Both the position numbers and the translations under genes were made by a program. From CALBPI01 sp039033995 (GTDB taxonomy: Bacteria; Pseudomonadota; Gammaproteobacteria; Steroidobacterales; Woeseiaceae), in NCBI GenBank assembly GCA_039033995.1, contig JBCCBP010000011.1:20471-84470 (forward strand): a stretch of DNA of 64,000 nt, given 5' to 3'. Positions 42,492 through 49,737 of this stretch are shown here, one piece after another (the first letter of the stretch is position 1; every line of letters begins with the position of its first letter). Under the pieces are notes generated by a model, which searched no databases, was not told the DNA's origin, and was given only the letters and a program-made list of their open reading frames with translations.

Positions 42492-42782
42492 ATGGCAGCG
42501 TATATGTTGATTGCGGCAAAAATTGAAGACCGTGACGAATTTCGAGCGCAGTATGCCGCCGCCGCTGCGGCACTCGTTGCCGAGCGGGGCGGCAAGTACA
42601 TCGTGTTAGGGCCGGGTGCAGAACTACTGGAAGGGACGCTGGAAGGATACACCTCTGTCGCTGTGTCGGAATGGCCGGACCGCGAAACTGCACTCGCTTT
42701 CTGGAACTCGCCGGAATACGCCGAGATAAAAAAAGGCCGTGAAGGTCTGGCAGAAGTACAGGTATTGCTCGCCGGTGATTGA
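42492..42782 (+). CDS. DUF1330 family protein
   Basis: A 96-residue dimeric alpha-beta barrel protein. MAAYMLIAAKIEDRDEFRAQ is the first strand and helix, and ALAFWNSPEYAEIKKGREG is the conserved C-terminal helix of DUF1330. The family has no agreed biochemical role. It lies 55 bp after the methyltransferase gene on the same strand, with GGAGTG upstream, and converges with the double-VOC gene. Confidence 0.88.
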   Translation: MAAYMLIAAKIEDRDEFRAQYAAAAAALVAERGGKYIVLGPGAELLEGTLEGYTSVAVSEWPDRETALAFWNSPEYAEIKKGREGLAEVQVLLAGD

Positions 42783-42786
42783 CGCA

Positions 42787-43839
42787 TCAATCAGCGAGCG
42801 TCGTCACCGTCTGATAGAACTCTAGCCAGACGCCATCGGGGCCACGTGCTGCCATCAGCATAACGTCGCCATAAGGTGGCAGGTTGATGCGGATTGGTGC
42901 AAAGGCAATCTCCACGTCACTTGCCTGCAGGTGTTTGTGCAGTGCAGAGAGGTCATCGGTCGGGAACCGCAACATCAGGATGCCGAGATTGGGCGGGATG
43001 GCGCGGTGCGAAAAATCGGCGCCGGTCAGGCCGTCAAAGCTCAGCAACTCAATGCTGCCTTCGTTGTTGCCGTCCGGGCTCAGGATAGCAATATCACGGC
43101 GAATATCATCCGCCAGATTGTGCGGCAGGCCGAGCACATTGGGGCCTTCCTTTGCGCTTGCGCTGCTGTATTCCAAATAAGGTTGAAAACCCAATACCCG
43201 TTCGTAAAACTTGCGGGCCTCTGGCAGATCAGTGACGATCTGCGTGGCGTTAAACAGGCGGCTCATTTCGCGCAGCTGTGGCCAGCCTTCCAGTTCCGGT
43301 GCGACGCGTTCAATCATCGCGAAGACAATACCGTCCGGACCTCGCGCGAGCCATTCAATGACTTCGAACTGGGCAAACCTGAAACGAACCGGGTCGCTGG
43401 TCGCTTGCCAGCCTGCCGCCTGCAGTTGGGCGAATTTGGTGGCCATATCGACCACCCGGGTGTTCACATCGAACCAGCCACCGGTATCCCAGGATTGCGC
43501 GTTGGAACGAATCTGCTGCTGATCCACGTCGGTGAACTGGACGAGGCGGACAAAACCGCGCTGTGTTCCCGGGTTGGCCATGACCACAAAGCGCGCCGCC
43601 GCCTGTTCCGGGAGTCCCCAGGCGTGCAGTATGGGCGGAGGTAGCTCGCCCTCTGCGATAACGCGCCAGCCGGCCGTCGATTCGAGAAACGACTGATACC
43701 CGGTCAGCGACGACACACTGAAGACCGCTTCCTGATAGCCCGCGCTCAGCCACGCGTCGGCCTGCTGTTGTTGGGGTGCCACGGACATGAGTAGAAACGA
43801 CAGGGAGAGCACGCAACGGCGTGGTAGAAGAGTCAGCAT
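42787..43839 (-). CDS. Exported protein with two VOC (glyoxalase/dioxygenase-like) domains
   Basis: A 350-residue protein with a signal peptide (MLTLLPRRCVLSLSFLLM) and two vicinal-oxygen-chelate modules, about residues 30-180 and 190-345. The second opens NATQIVTDLPEARKFYERVL and closes with DGVWLEFYQ, standard for the fold. Such exported forms are less common than cytoplasmic ones, and metal ligands are not clear. The ATG at 43839 is chosen; the frame can be read 12 nt further to a TTG, which is less likely. It is divergent from the spinster-type MFS gene, and the two may be co-regulated. The substrate is unknown. Confidence 0.75.
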   Translation of the reverse strand: MLTLLPRRCVLSLSFLLMSVAPQQQQADAWLSAGYQEAVFSVSSLTGYQSFLESTAGWRVIAEGELPPPILHAWGLPEQAAARFVVMANPGTQRGFVRLVQFTDVDQQQIRSNAQSWDTGGWFDVNTRVVDMATKFAQLQAAGWQATSDPVRFRFAQFEVIEWLARGPDGIVFAMIERVAPELEGWPQLREMSRLFNATQIVTDLPEARKFYERVLGFQPYLEYSSASAKEGPNVLGLPHNLADDIRRDIAILSPDGNNEGSIELLSFDGLTGADFSHRAIPPNLGILMLRFPTDDLSALHKHLQASDVEIAFAPIRINLPPYGDVMLMAARGPDGVWLEFYQTVTTLAD

Positions 43840-43906
43840 AAACGGCGCCAATCAAATGTTATATTCGTATACTATTATGCCATCATAAGCGCCAGCCGGT
43901 TCAGGC

Positions 43907-45235
43907 GTGTCACGGGGAAGTCTTATCGCTAACACAACACACGAATATCCATCGTCACGTCGCGCGTGGTCGATGGTGATTTTACTGACCATCGCTTACG
44001 TGTTCTCGTTTGTGGACCGTTACATTCTTGGCTTGCTCATAGAGCCAATCAAGGCGGATCTCGATCTGAGCGACACACAGATCGGGTTGCTGATGGGGAC
44101 CGCTTTCGCGATTTTTTACGCGACCATGGGTTTACCACTGGGCTACGCGGCCGATCGCATGAAACGCACCTGGATTCTGGCGACGGGTGTTCTGGTTTGG
44201 TCGGTCGCGACCGTCGCCTCAGGTTTCGCGAGCAAGTTCGGTCATATGTTCGCGGCTCGTTTAAGTGTCGGCGCTGGCGAAGCGACGTTGGGCCCCTGTG
44301 CGATGTCGATGATCGCCGACAGCTTTCCGCGCGAGCGGCGGGGTCAACCCATCGCGTTTTACACGGCGGCGCTGTCATTGGGTGCGGGTATTGCGTCGCT
44401 GGTTGGCGCCAGTGTGCTGACGTGGGCGAAAACCGTGGAGAAGATTTCTCTACCGCTGATCGGCGATGTCGCGCCATGGCAGCTCACATTCTTTATTGTT
44501 GGGCTGCCCGGCATCGCCCTGGCGTTCGTGTTTCTGTTCATGCGCGAGCCGACACGCCAGACCAGCAGCACGCAAAACGACGGATCGTCGACGTTTGGTA
44601 AGTTGCTGAGTCATGTGGGCGACCGATTCTGGGTATACGTCACATTTCTGATTTTCCCATGCCTGATGACAATCGTAGCCTACTCACAAGGATGGTATGC
44701 CTCCATGTTTTTGCGCACATGGGGCATGGAGACCACGACCTACGCCTTCGTCAACGGCATTATCCTGCTCGCGATTGGTCCACTCAGCGTCAACATTGCC
44801 GGTTATCTGAACGATAAATTTTATGCGCGCGGTCGGCGCGATGCACCGTTGCTGATCGTCGTCATCGGCGCACTGGTTCTCGTGCCAACCGGAATCGCGG
44901 CGCCGCTAATGCCCAGTGCCGAGATGGCATTTGTATTGATCGCGATCAACACCATTGGTATCGCACTCGCGTCGGCGACGGGCCTGACCGGACTGCTGAA
45001 CATCACACCGAGCGAGATTCGCGGCCAGGTGTCGGCGCTGTATTACCTGACAATCAGTATGTCTGGATTGTTCATTGGACCGACGATGGTTGGTTGGTTG
45101 TCGGATCAGTGGGGCAACGAGAATCTCTACAAGGCGGTGGCGACAGTGCCAGCACTATTCGGCATACCGATTCTGCTCTGCATCCCGATCGCGCTGCGAC
45201 TCTACAACCGCGAGATCGCGTTGCAGACCACTTAG
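43907..45235 (+). CDS. MFS transporter, spinster-like family
   Basis: A 442-residue 12-helix carrier, related to the one at 27485: IAYVFSFVDRYILGLLIEPI, GLPLGYAADRMKR and SVGAGEATLGPCAMSMIADS correspond closely. The start codon is GTG at 43907 by default; GGGGAAG lies only 7 nt after it, and the next Met is at residue 23 inside helix 1, so the true start is uncertain. It lies 67 bp from the divergent exported VOC gene. The gap is A+T-rich (TATATTCGTATACTATTATG) and probably holds both promoters. The substrate is unknown. Confidence 0.85.
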   Translation: MSRGSLIANTTHEYPSSRRAWSMVILLTIAYVFSFVDRYILGLLIEPIKADLDLSDTQIGLLMGTAFAIFYATMGLPLGYAADRMKRTWILATGVLVWSVATVASGFASKFGHMFAARLSVGAGEATLGPCAMSMIADSFPRERRGQPIAFYTAALSLGAGIASLVGASVLTWAKTVEKISLPLIGDVAPWQLTFFIVGLPGIALAFVFLFMREPTRQTSSTQNDGSSTFGKLLSHVGDRFWVYVTFLIFPCLMTIVAYSQGWYASMFLRTWGMETTTYAFVNGIILLAIGPLSVNIAGYLNDKFYARGRRDAPLLIVVIGALVLVPTGIAAPLMPSAEMAFVLIAINTIGIALASATGLTGLLNITPSEIRGQVSALYYLTISMSGLFIGPTMVGWLSDQWGNENLYKAVATVPALFGIPILLCIPIALRLYNREIALQTT

Positions 45236-45251
45236 ATTGGACGTCTGGAGA

Positions 45252-45698
45252 CTAGCGAGCTGTTTGCCGATGAGCGCGATCGAACAAAACCGCCGCTACC
45301 AACCAAATGATGGTGAAAATCGTCGTGGCGGTCCAAACGTCTCTGGGCCACGCCAGGCCAGCGGCACCCAGTCGCCATTGCCAGTCGACGAGCGCAATGA
45401 TGATTTGGGCGACGGCCATCAACGCGAGTGTGATTCGCAGGCCTTTTGGTCTCAGGCGGCTGATGGCCGAGCCACAAACACCCGTCGCCAACAGCGCGGC
45501 AAACATCAGGTTGGCGGGATTATCCTCGCTGCCGATAATACCGACGGCGCCGCTGACCCATAGCATCAGGAATACGCCGAACAGTGTGACTTGCCAGGCA
45601 AAGCGCTGGGCGCGCGGAGCAGCGGGCTTTGGGCGAATGTGCCGATAAACCAGCCATAGACCGGTGACCAGCATTGCCAGTGGCAGTAATACTTGCAT
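45252..45698 (-). CDS. Small integral membrane protein of unknown function
   Basis: 148 residues with four predicted membrane segments: MQVLLPLAMLVTGLWLVY, FAWQVTLFGVFLMLWVSGAV, NLMFAALLATGVCGSAIS through ITLALMAVAQIIIAL, and WTATTIFTIIWLVAAVLF. The ATG at 45698 starts the first helix; the 20-residue extension upstream has no helix and many Cys, so it is rejected. No family is recognised. It is convergent with the MFS gene and divergent from the Hpt gene. Its promoter region shares 140 bp with the start of the phosphorelay cluster. Confidence 0.65.
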   Translation of the reverse strand: MQVLLPLAMLVTGLWLVYRHIRPKPAAPRAQRFAWQVTLFGVFLMLWVSGAVGIIGSEDNPANLMFAALLATGVCGSAISRLRPKGLRITLALMAVAQIIIALVDWQWRLGAAGLAWPRDVWTATTIFTIIWLVAAVLFDRAHRQTAR

Positions 45699-45838
45699 GA
45701 CACGAGGGTAGCAGACTGATACGCACTGACAGCACCATCGACACCGGGAGACTGTCACAACCTGTCACAATTCCCGCCTTGTTGGTGTCTTGAGACCCGC
45801 ATACACTCGATCCATCTTCGGTCGAGAGCAAACAGAGC

Positions 45839-46132
45839 ATGGTGCAACGTATGGAAACGACCGATCCTTTCGCAAAACGCCTGATCGCACATTATCTCGG
45901 TCGACGTGCGAGCGACGTCGAGGCATTGCGAGACGCTCTCGGCGCCGGCGAATTCGATGCGATCCGGGTGACCGGGCACAACATGTTTGGCTCCGGCGAA
46001 GCTTATGGTCTCAAACGAATCTCCGAGATTGGTCGCGACATTGAAGCGGCGGCAGAACAGCGCGATGGCACGACAGTCGCAGCGCACATTGATGCCCTCG
46101 AAGCTTATCTGCGTGAGCTAACCATTAGCTAG
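45839..46132 (+). CDS. Stand-alone Hpt (histidine phosphotransfer) protein
   Basis: A 97-residue four-helix bundle protein. The phospho-accepting His is residue 47 in RVTGHNMFGSGEAYGL, which matches the Hpt consensus H-x-x-K/F-G-S-G...G/F. It would carry phosphate between the receiver of the hybrid kinase (49734) and the receiver of the regulator at 46234, making a His-Asp-His-Asp relay. The ATG at 45839 is preferred; METTD at 45851 is the alternative. It opens a plus-strand run of six genes that all concern signalling or the GTPase module. The gap to the regulator gene is 101 bp, so a second promoter there is possible. Confidence 0.87.
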   Translation: MVQRMETTDPFAKRLIAHYLGRRASDVEALRDALGAGEFDAIRVTGHNMFGSGEAYGLKRISEIGRDIEAAAEQRDGTTVAAHIDALEAYLRELTIS

Positions 46133-46233
46133 CGCTTCGCCGCAACGGCAATTTAGGCTATTCTGTCGATATACAACAAATGATCGACGGCGCTGATACG
46201 CGCGTCGTTACGATCGTTCGGGGAGGAACTGGG

Positions 46234-46938
46234 TTGCGAATAGCACTGCTTGAAGATGACCCTGACCAGGCGGCACTCGTGCGTCTGTGGCTGGAACAGG
46301 CTGACCATCAGGTCACCACTTTCGCTGAAGGCGAGGCGTTTCTAAAGTCACTGCGCCGCGACAGCTTTGATGTGTATCTGGTCGACTGGTTGTTACCAGA
46401 CATTAGTGGCGTAGACGTGGTCAAACAACTCCGTACTGAGTTGCGTGACTTCACGCCGACGCTGGTGGTGACCGTGAAACGAGAAGAGCGTCATATCGTT
46501 CAGGCGCTCGATGCGGGAGCCGACGACTATCTGGCCAAACCGTTGCGGCAAGGCGAGTTGATGGCGCGCCTGAACGCCGTTCGTCGGCGTGCACCGGGTG
46601 GTCGCATTGCTGAGGTCGTCGCAGACGCCGCGCCTTTTGAAATCGATATCGAGCGGTCGCGTATTGCTTTGTTCGGTGAGCCGCTCACGCTGACAGACCG
46701 GGAATACGAACTGGCGTTGTTCTTTTTTCGGCACCGCGATCAGGCATTGTCCCGCTCTCATATACTGACAACAATCTGGGGCATCGACAACGACGCCGTC
46801 ACAACGCGGACAGTGGACACACACGTTAGCCGGCTACGACGCAAATTGCGTTTCGGTGATGAAACAGGATGGGCATTGTCTGCCATTTACCAACATGGAT
46901 ATCGGCTGGAGTCGCCAGACGCTGCATCCGGCAGCTAA
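46234..46938 (+). CDS. OmpR/PhoB-type response regulator
   Basis: A 234-residue regulator. Receiver domain: acidic pocket LLEDDPDQ (Asp8, Asp9), phospho-Asp51 in YLVDWLLPDISG, and the Lys in DDYLAKPLRQ. C-terminal winged helix: LTLTDREYELALFFF through TRTVDTHVSRLRRKL, the OmpR-type DNA-binding half. The start is a TTG at 46234: GGGGAGG lies at 46220-46226 with a 7-nt gap, and the receiver's first strand (RIALLEDD) follows at once. Longer versions from an ATG at 46180 would add 18 unstructured residues. It is likely phosphorylated by the Hpt protein encoded just upstream. Its DNA targets are unknown. Confidence 0.9.
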   Translation: MRIALLEDDPDQAALVRLWLEQADHQVTTFAEGEAFLKSLRRDSFDVYLVDWLLPDISGVDVVKQLRTELRDFTPTLVVTVKREERHIVQALDAGADDYLAKPLRQGELMARLNAVRRRAPGGRIAEVVADAAPFEIDIERSRIALFGEPLTLTDREYELALFFFRHRDQALSRSHILTTIWGIDNDAVTTRTVDTHVSRLRRKLRFGDETGWALSAIYQHGYRLESPDAASGS

Positions 46939-46953
46939 CGGGGGAGAACAACA

Positions 46954-47505
46954 GTGAGTGCTAAAAAAGACGCGGAGTTACTGGCGGCCGCCAACGACGA
47001 TAGTGAAGCCAGCATCGACAAGATTCGCCAGATTCTGTTCGGTGGCCAGATGCGTGACTACGAGCAGCAGCTCAGTGGTCTCGACAAACGTATTGGCGAT
47101 TTGCTGAAGCGTCAGGCGAAGCAGACCGAAAAACAAATCGATGCCCTTGAAGCCGCCATCCAGTCGGTTGATCAGCAACAGCAGCAAGCGCTCAGCGAGT
47201 TGGGCAGTGCCAACGATGAGCAGGCAACCGCGTTATCGGCACAAATCGGCGAGTTGCAAAACACATTGCAGGAGTCGCAGGCGGCCGTCAGCGAAGCGCA
47301 AGCGGCGATGGCCGAGACCATTCGCAACGAAATCGCAAATCTGGAAGGCGAGCTGGCTACACGTATCGGCGATGCGGAAAAGCGTCTTGATTCCTTGTTC
47401 GAGACGGTCGAACTGCAGGCAAACGATCAGTCCAAACTCCACAGCGAACTCGGCGAGCTGTTTGCAGCGCTGGCTGGCAAGCTCAGCGGCGGGCGCGACG
47501 CCTAG
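46954..47505 (+). CDS. Coiled-coil protein with IRxxLFG motif
   Basis: A 183-residue, Gln/Ala/Glu-rich protein, almost wholly coiled coil from about residue 40 to 160. Its N-terminus has KIRQILFGGQMRDYEQQLSG, and the OmpA-like protein downstream begins with a related EIRGLLFGDEQEKLAKLDRR. The shared I-R-x-L-L-F-G element followed by a heptad may be a docking site to a common partner, perhaps the GTPase or a membrane patch. The end (ELGELFAALAGKL) is also helical. No known family could be named. The start is GTG at 46954 with GGGGGAGAA before it, 15 bp after the regulator gene. Confidence 0.75.
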   Translation: MSAKKDAELLAAANDDSEASIDKIRQILFGGQMRDYEQQLSGLDKRIGDLLKRQAKQTEKQIDALEAAIQSVDQQQQQALSELGSANDEQATALSAQIGELQNTLQESQAAVSEAQAAMAETIRNEIANLEGELATRIGDAEKRLDSLFETVELQANDQSKLHSELGELFAALAGKLSGGRDA

Positions 47506-47533
47506 CGTCGCCAGGGTGAGCGGGTTGTAGCCA

Positions 47534-49216
47534 ATGAACAACCTCGAAGAGATTCGCGGCCTGCTGTTCGGTGACGAGCAAGAAAAGCTCGCAAAGCTCG
47601 ATCGCCGAGTCAGCATACCGGAGTTGCGAGCCGACGATGTCGCGTCGGTATTGCCGACGGCGTTGAAAGACAGCCATGAGGCGGGTCCACAACTGGTGCG
47701 CCGGCTCAAGCCGCCCGTAGAGCAGTGCATTCGTACGAGTCTAAGAGAGTCTCCTCAAGAGTATGCGGACGCGTTGTATCCGGTGATGGGCCCCGCGATT
47801 CGTCGTTCTATCTCTGAGACTTTCAAAGCTTACACGCAGCAAATTAACCAGTCGATGGAGCAGAGCTTGTCACTCAAGTATCTGCGCTGGCGGATGGAAG
47901 CGTCGCGTGCGGGTGTGCCATTCGCACAGTATGTGTTGCAAAAGACCCTGCAGTACCGCGTTGAGCAAGGGTATTTGATTAGTCGCGACAGTGGCATGTT
48001 GATCGCGCATGTGCACCAGGATGCAACGCAGCTCAAGGATAACGATGCCGTTTCGGCCATGTTTACGGCTATTCAGGACTTCGTTAAAGACTCATTTTCG
48101 GACAATCACGCTGGGCGCCTGCAAGTCGCCGATATGGGAGAGTACGCACTGTGGGCTGCACATGGCCCACATGCCGTTCTGGTGTGCGTCATTCGTGGCG
48201 TGGCCCCGAATAGTCTGCACGCTTCGCTCTCAGGTTTGCTCGAGCGCCTGCATGCCAACTTTGAGTATGAGCTCAGTCACTTCATGGGGCGTACCGAGGC
48301 CGAGGACGATATTGAGTATGAGCTCGCCGAGTGCCTGACGTGGCAGGCGCTAACAGAAAAAGAGGCAAGCCGTTCGTGGCTGCGCAAGCCGGTATTCTGG
48401 CTGATTCTAGTGTTATTGGCGGCCGTGTTTTGGTGGGGTTTTCGTGGTTGGCAAAACCATACTGCGCAGTCGTCGCTGCGAGCTGCCTTTGCCGAGACGC
48501 CGGGCATTTATCTTGATCGAATTGAGCGTCGTGACGACACGTACATCATCTACGGACTTCGCGATCCACTAGCCGCGGAGCCTGGCAGCATCATTGCCCA
48601 AACAGGGCTGCAGACCGTCCGCTGGGAATCAGCATTGCAGCCTTACCGTTCGCTGGACCCATCGATTGCCACACAACGCACATTGGCGGTGATCAACCCG
48701 CCGGACAGCATATCGGTTGATGCGAAGGATGGTCGGATCACGCTCAGTGGTAGTGCGCCACAACGTTGGCGACAACGTGTTGTTGATTGGCAGGCGAGTG
48801 GACTCTTTGATGTGCCCGTCGATGTCAGCCGTGTGTCATTGGTAGAGCAATCGGCGCTCGATGCGTTGCTGGAGCAGCATGAACGGTTCGAGATCTTGTT
48901 CAGTGGTGGCACCGATCTGGTCGACGAGCAATCGCTGGATGCTGTCGCCGTCGTGCTACGTGAAGCGGTGCCACTGGCCGAAGCGTCATCGCAGCATGTT
49001 GTGGTTACGGTTGTCGGTGGCACTGACGCACTCGGGACGGTGTCGGACAACGAGCTGCTTGCGCAGGCCCGTGCCGATCTTGTCGTTGCCAGTTTGCAGT
49101 CGCGCGTACAACATCCGCGACTGCGTTGGGAAATCGCTGCTGCCGATATCGCGGAACAATCGGTCGACGCGCGTCGCCGACGTGTCGTTGTCGCGCTGTC
49201 AAGTGAGCGGTTGTGA
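47534..49216 (+). CDS. Membrane-anchored OmpA-like protein of the small-GTPase module
   Basis: A 560-residue protein. Residues 1-25 carry the IRxLLFG element. Residues 30-275 form a conserved cytoplasmic domain with PVMGPAIRRSI, LRWRMEASRAGVPFAQYVLQ, YRVEQGYLI and FTAIQDFVKDSF, which I recall from OmpA-type proteins beside small GTPases in many bacteria and which has no known function. One membrane helix follows (WLILVLLAAVFWWGF, near residues 285-303). The periplasmic part ends in an OmpA/MotB-like domain (about 440-558) with GGTDALG and NELLAQARADLVVASL, expected to hold peptidoglycan. It would anchor the cytoplasmic module to the wall. It overlaps the GTPase gene by 4 nt. Confidence 0.82.
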   Translation: MNNLEEIRGLLFGDEQEKLAKLDRRVSIPELRADDVASVLPTALKDSHEAGPQLVRRLKPPVEQCIRTSLRESPQEYADALYPVMGPAIRRSISETFKAYTQQINQSMEQSLSLKYLRWRMEASRAGVPFAQYVLQKTLQYRVEQGYLISRDSGMLIAHVHQDATQLKDNDAVSAMFTAIQDFVKDSFSDNHAGRLQVADMGEYALWAAHGPHAVLVCVIRGVAPNSLHASLSGLLERLHANFEYELSHFMGRTEAEDDIEYELAECLTWQALTEKEASRSWLRKPVFWLILVLLAAVFWWGFRGWQNHTAQSSLRAAFAETPGIYLDRIERRDDTYIIYGLRDPLAAEPGSIIAQTGLQTVRWESALQPYRSLDPSIATQRTLAVINPPDSISVDAKDGRITLSGSAPQRWRQRVVDWQASGLFDVPVDVSRVSLVEQSALDALLEQHERFEILFSGGTDLVDEQSLDAVAVVLREAVPLAEASSQHVVVTVVGGTDALGTVSDNELLAQARADLVVASLQSRVQHPRLRWEIAAADIAEQSVDARRRRVVVALSSERL

Positions 49217-49737
49217 GCCAGCTGACCGCGAAAATCTGTGTATTGGGAGACTTCGCGGTCGGCAAGACGAGTACCGTGGCGCGCTTCGTACATGATCAGT
49301 TCTCTGATAAATACCTCACGACGATCGGCGTCAAAATTGATACCCGTGAGTTCTGCATCGACCAGACCGCTATCAAGTTTGTGGTGTGGGATGTCGCCGG
49401 CACCGACAAACTCAAGACAGTAGAAATGTCCTACCTGAAAGGCGCGTCCGGTTACGTGTTGGTGTGCGATGGTACCCGCGGCGACACATTGGGCGCCGCA
49501 CTGGGTCTCGCTGAGCAGGCGCGCGCCCGGTTTGGGCAGGTCCCGCAGGTGTTGTTGGCGAACAAACGAGATCTGGCTACTCAGTGGGAGATCAAACACA
49601 GTGCGCTGGCGGCAGTTGCGGAATCGGGTACGCCCGTATTCGAAACCAGTGCCAAGACGGGCGAGAACGTGGACGGTGCTATTGAGACGCTGGCCCGTCA
49701 GATTATTCAACAAGCGTATACGAGCGCCGCTACGTGA
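49213..49737 (+). CDS. Ras/Rab-like small GTPase
   Basis: A 174-residue single-domain GTPase. G1 is GDFAVGKT (residues 12-19), the switch I Thr is in YLTTIGVKI (about residue 37), G3 is DVAG (60-63), G4 is NKRD in LLANKRDLAT, and G5 is ETSAKTG near residue 145. It is closer to eukaryotic Rab/Ras-type proteins than to Era or EngA. The residue after the G3 Gly, Gln in Ras and Rab, is Thr64 here. There is no C-terminal Cys for lipid attachment. A GTG start overlaps the OmpA-like gene stop, and the stop overlaps the kinase GTG (GTGA), so the three are translated together. It probably works as a GTP-dependent switch on the anchored partner. Confidence 0.92.
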   Translation: MSQLTAKICVLGDFAVGKTSTVARFVHDQFSDKYLTTIGVKIDTREFCIDQTAIKFVVWDVAGTDKLKTVEMSYLKGASGYVLVCDGTRGDTLGAALGLAEQARARFGQVPQVLLANKRDLATQWEIKHSALAAVAESGTPVFETSAKTGENVDGAIETLARQIIQQAYTSAAT

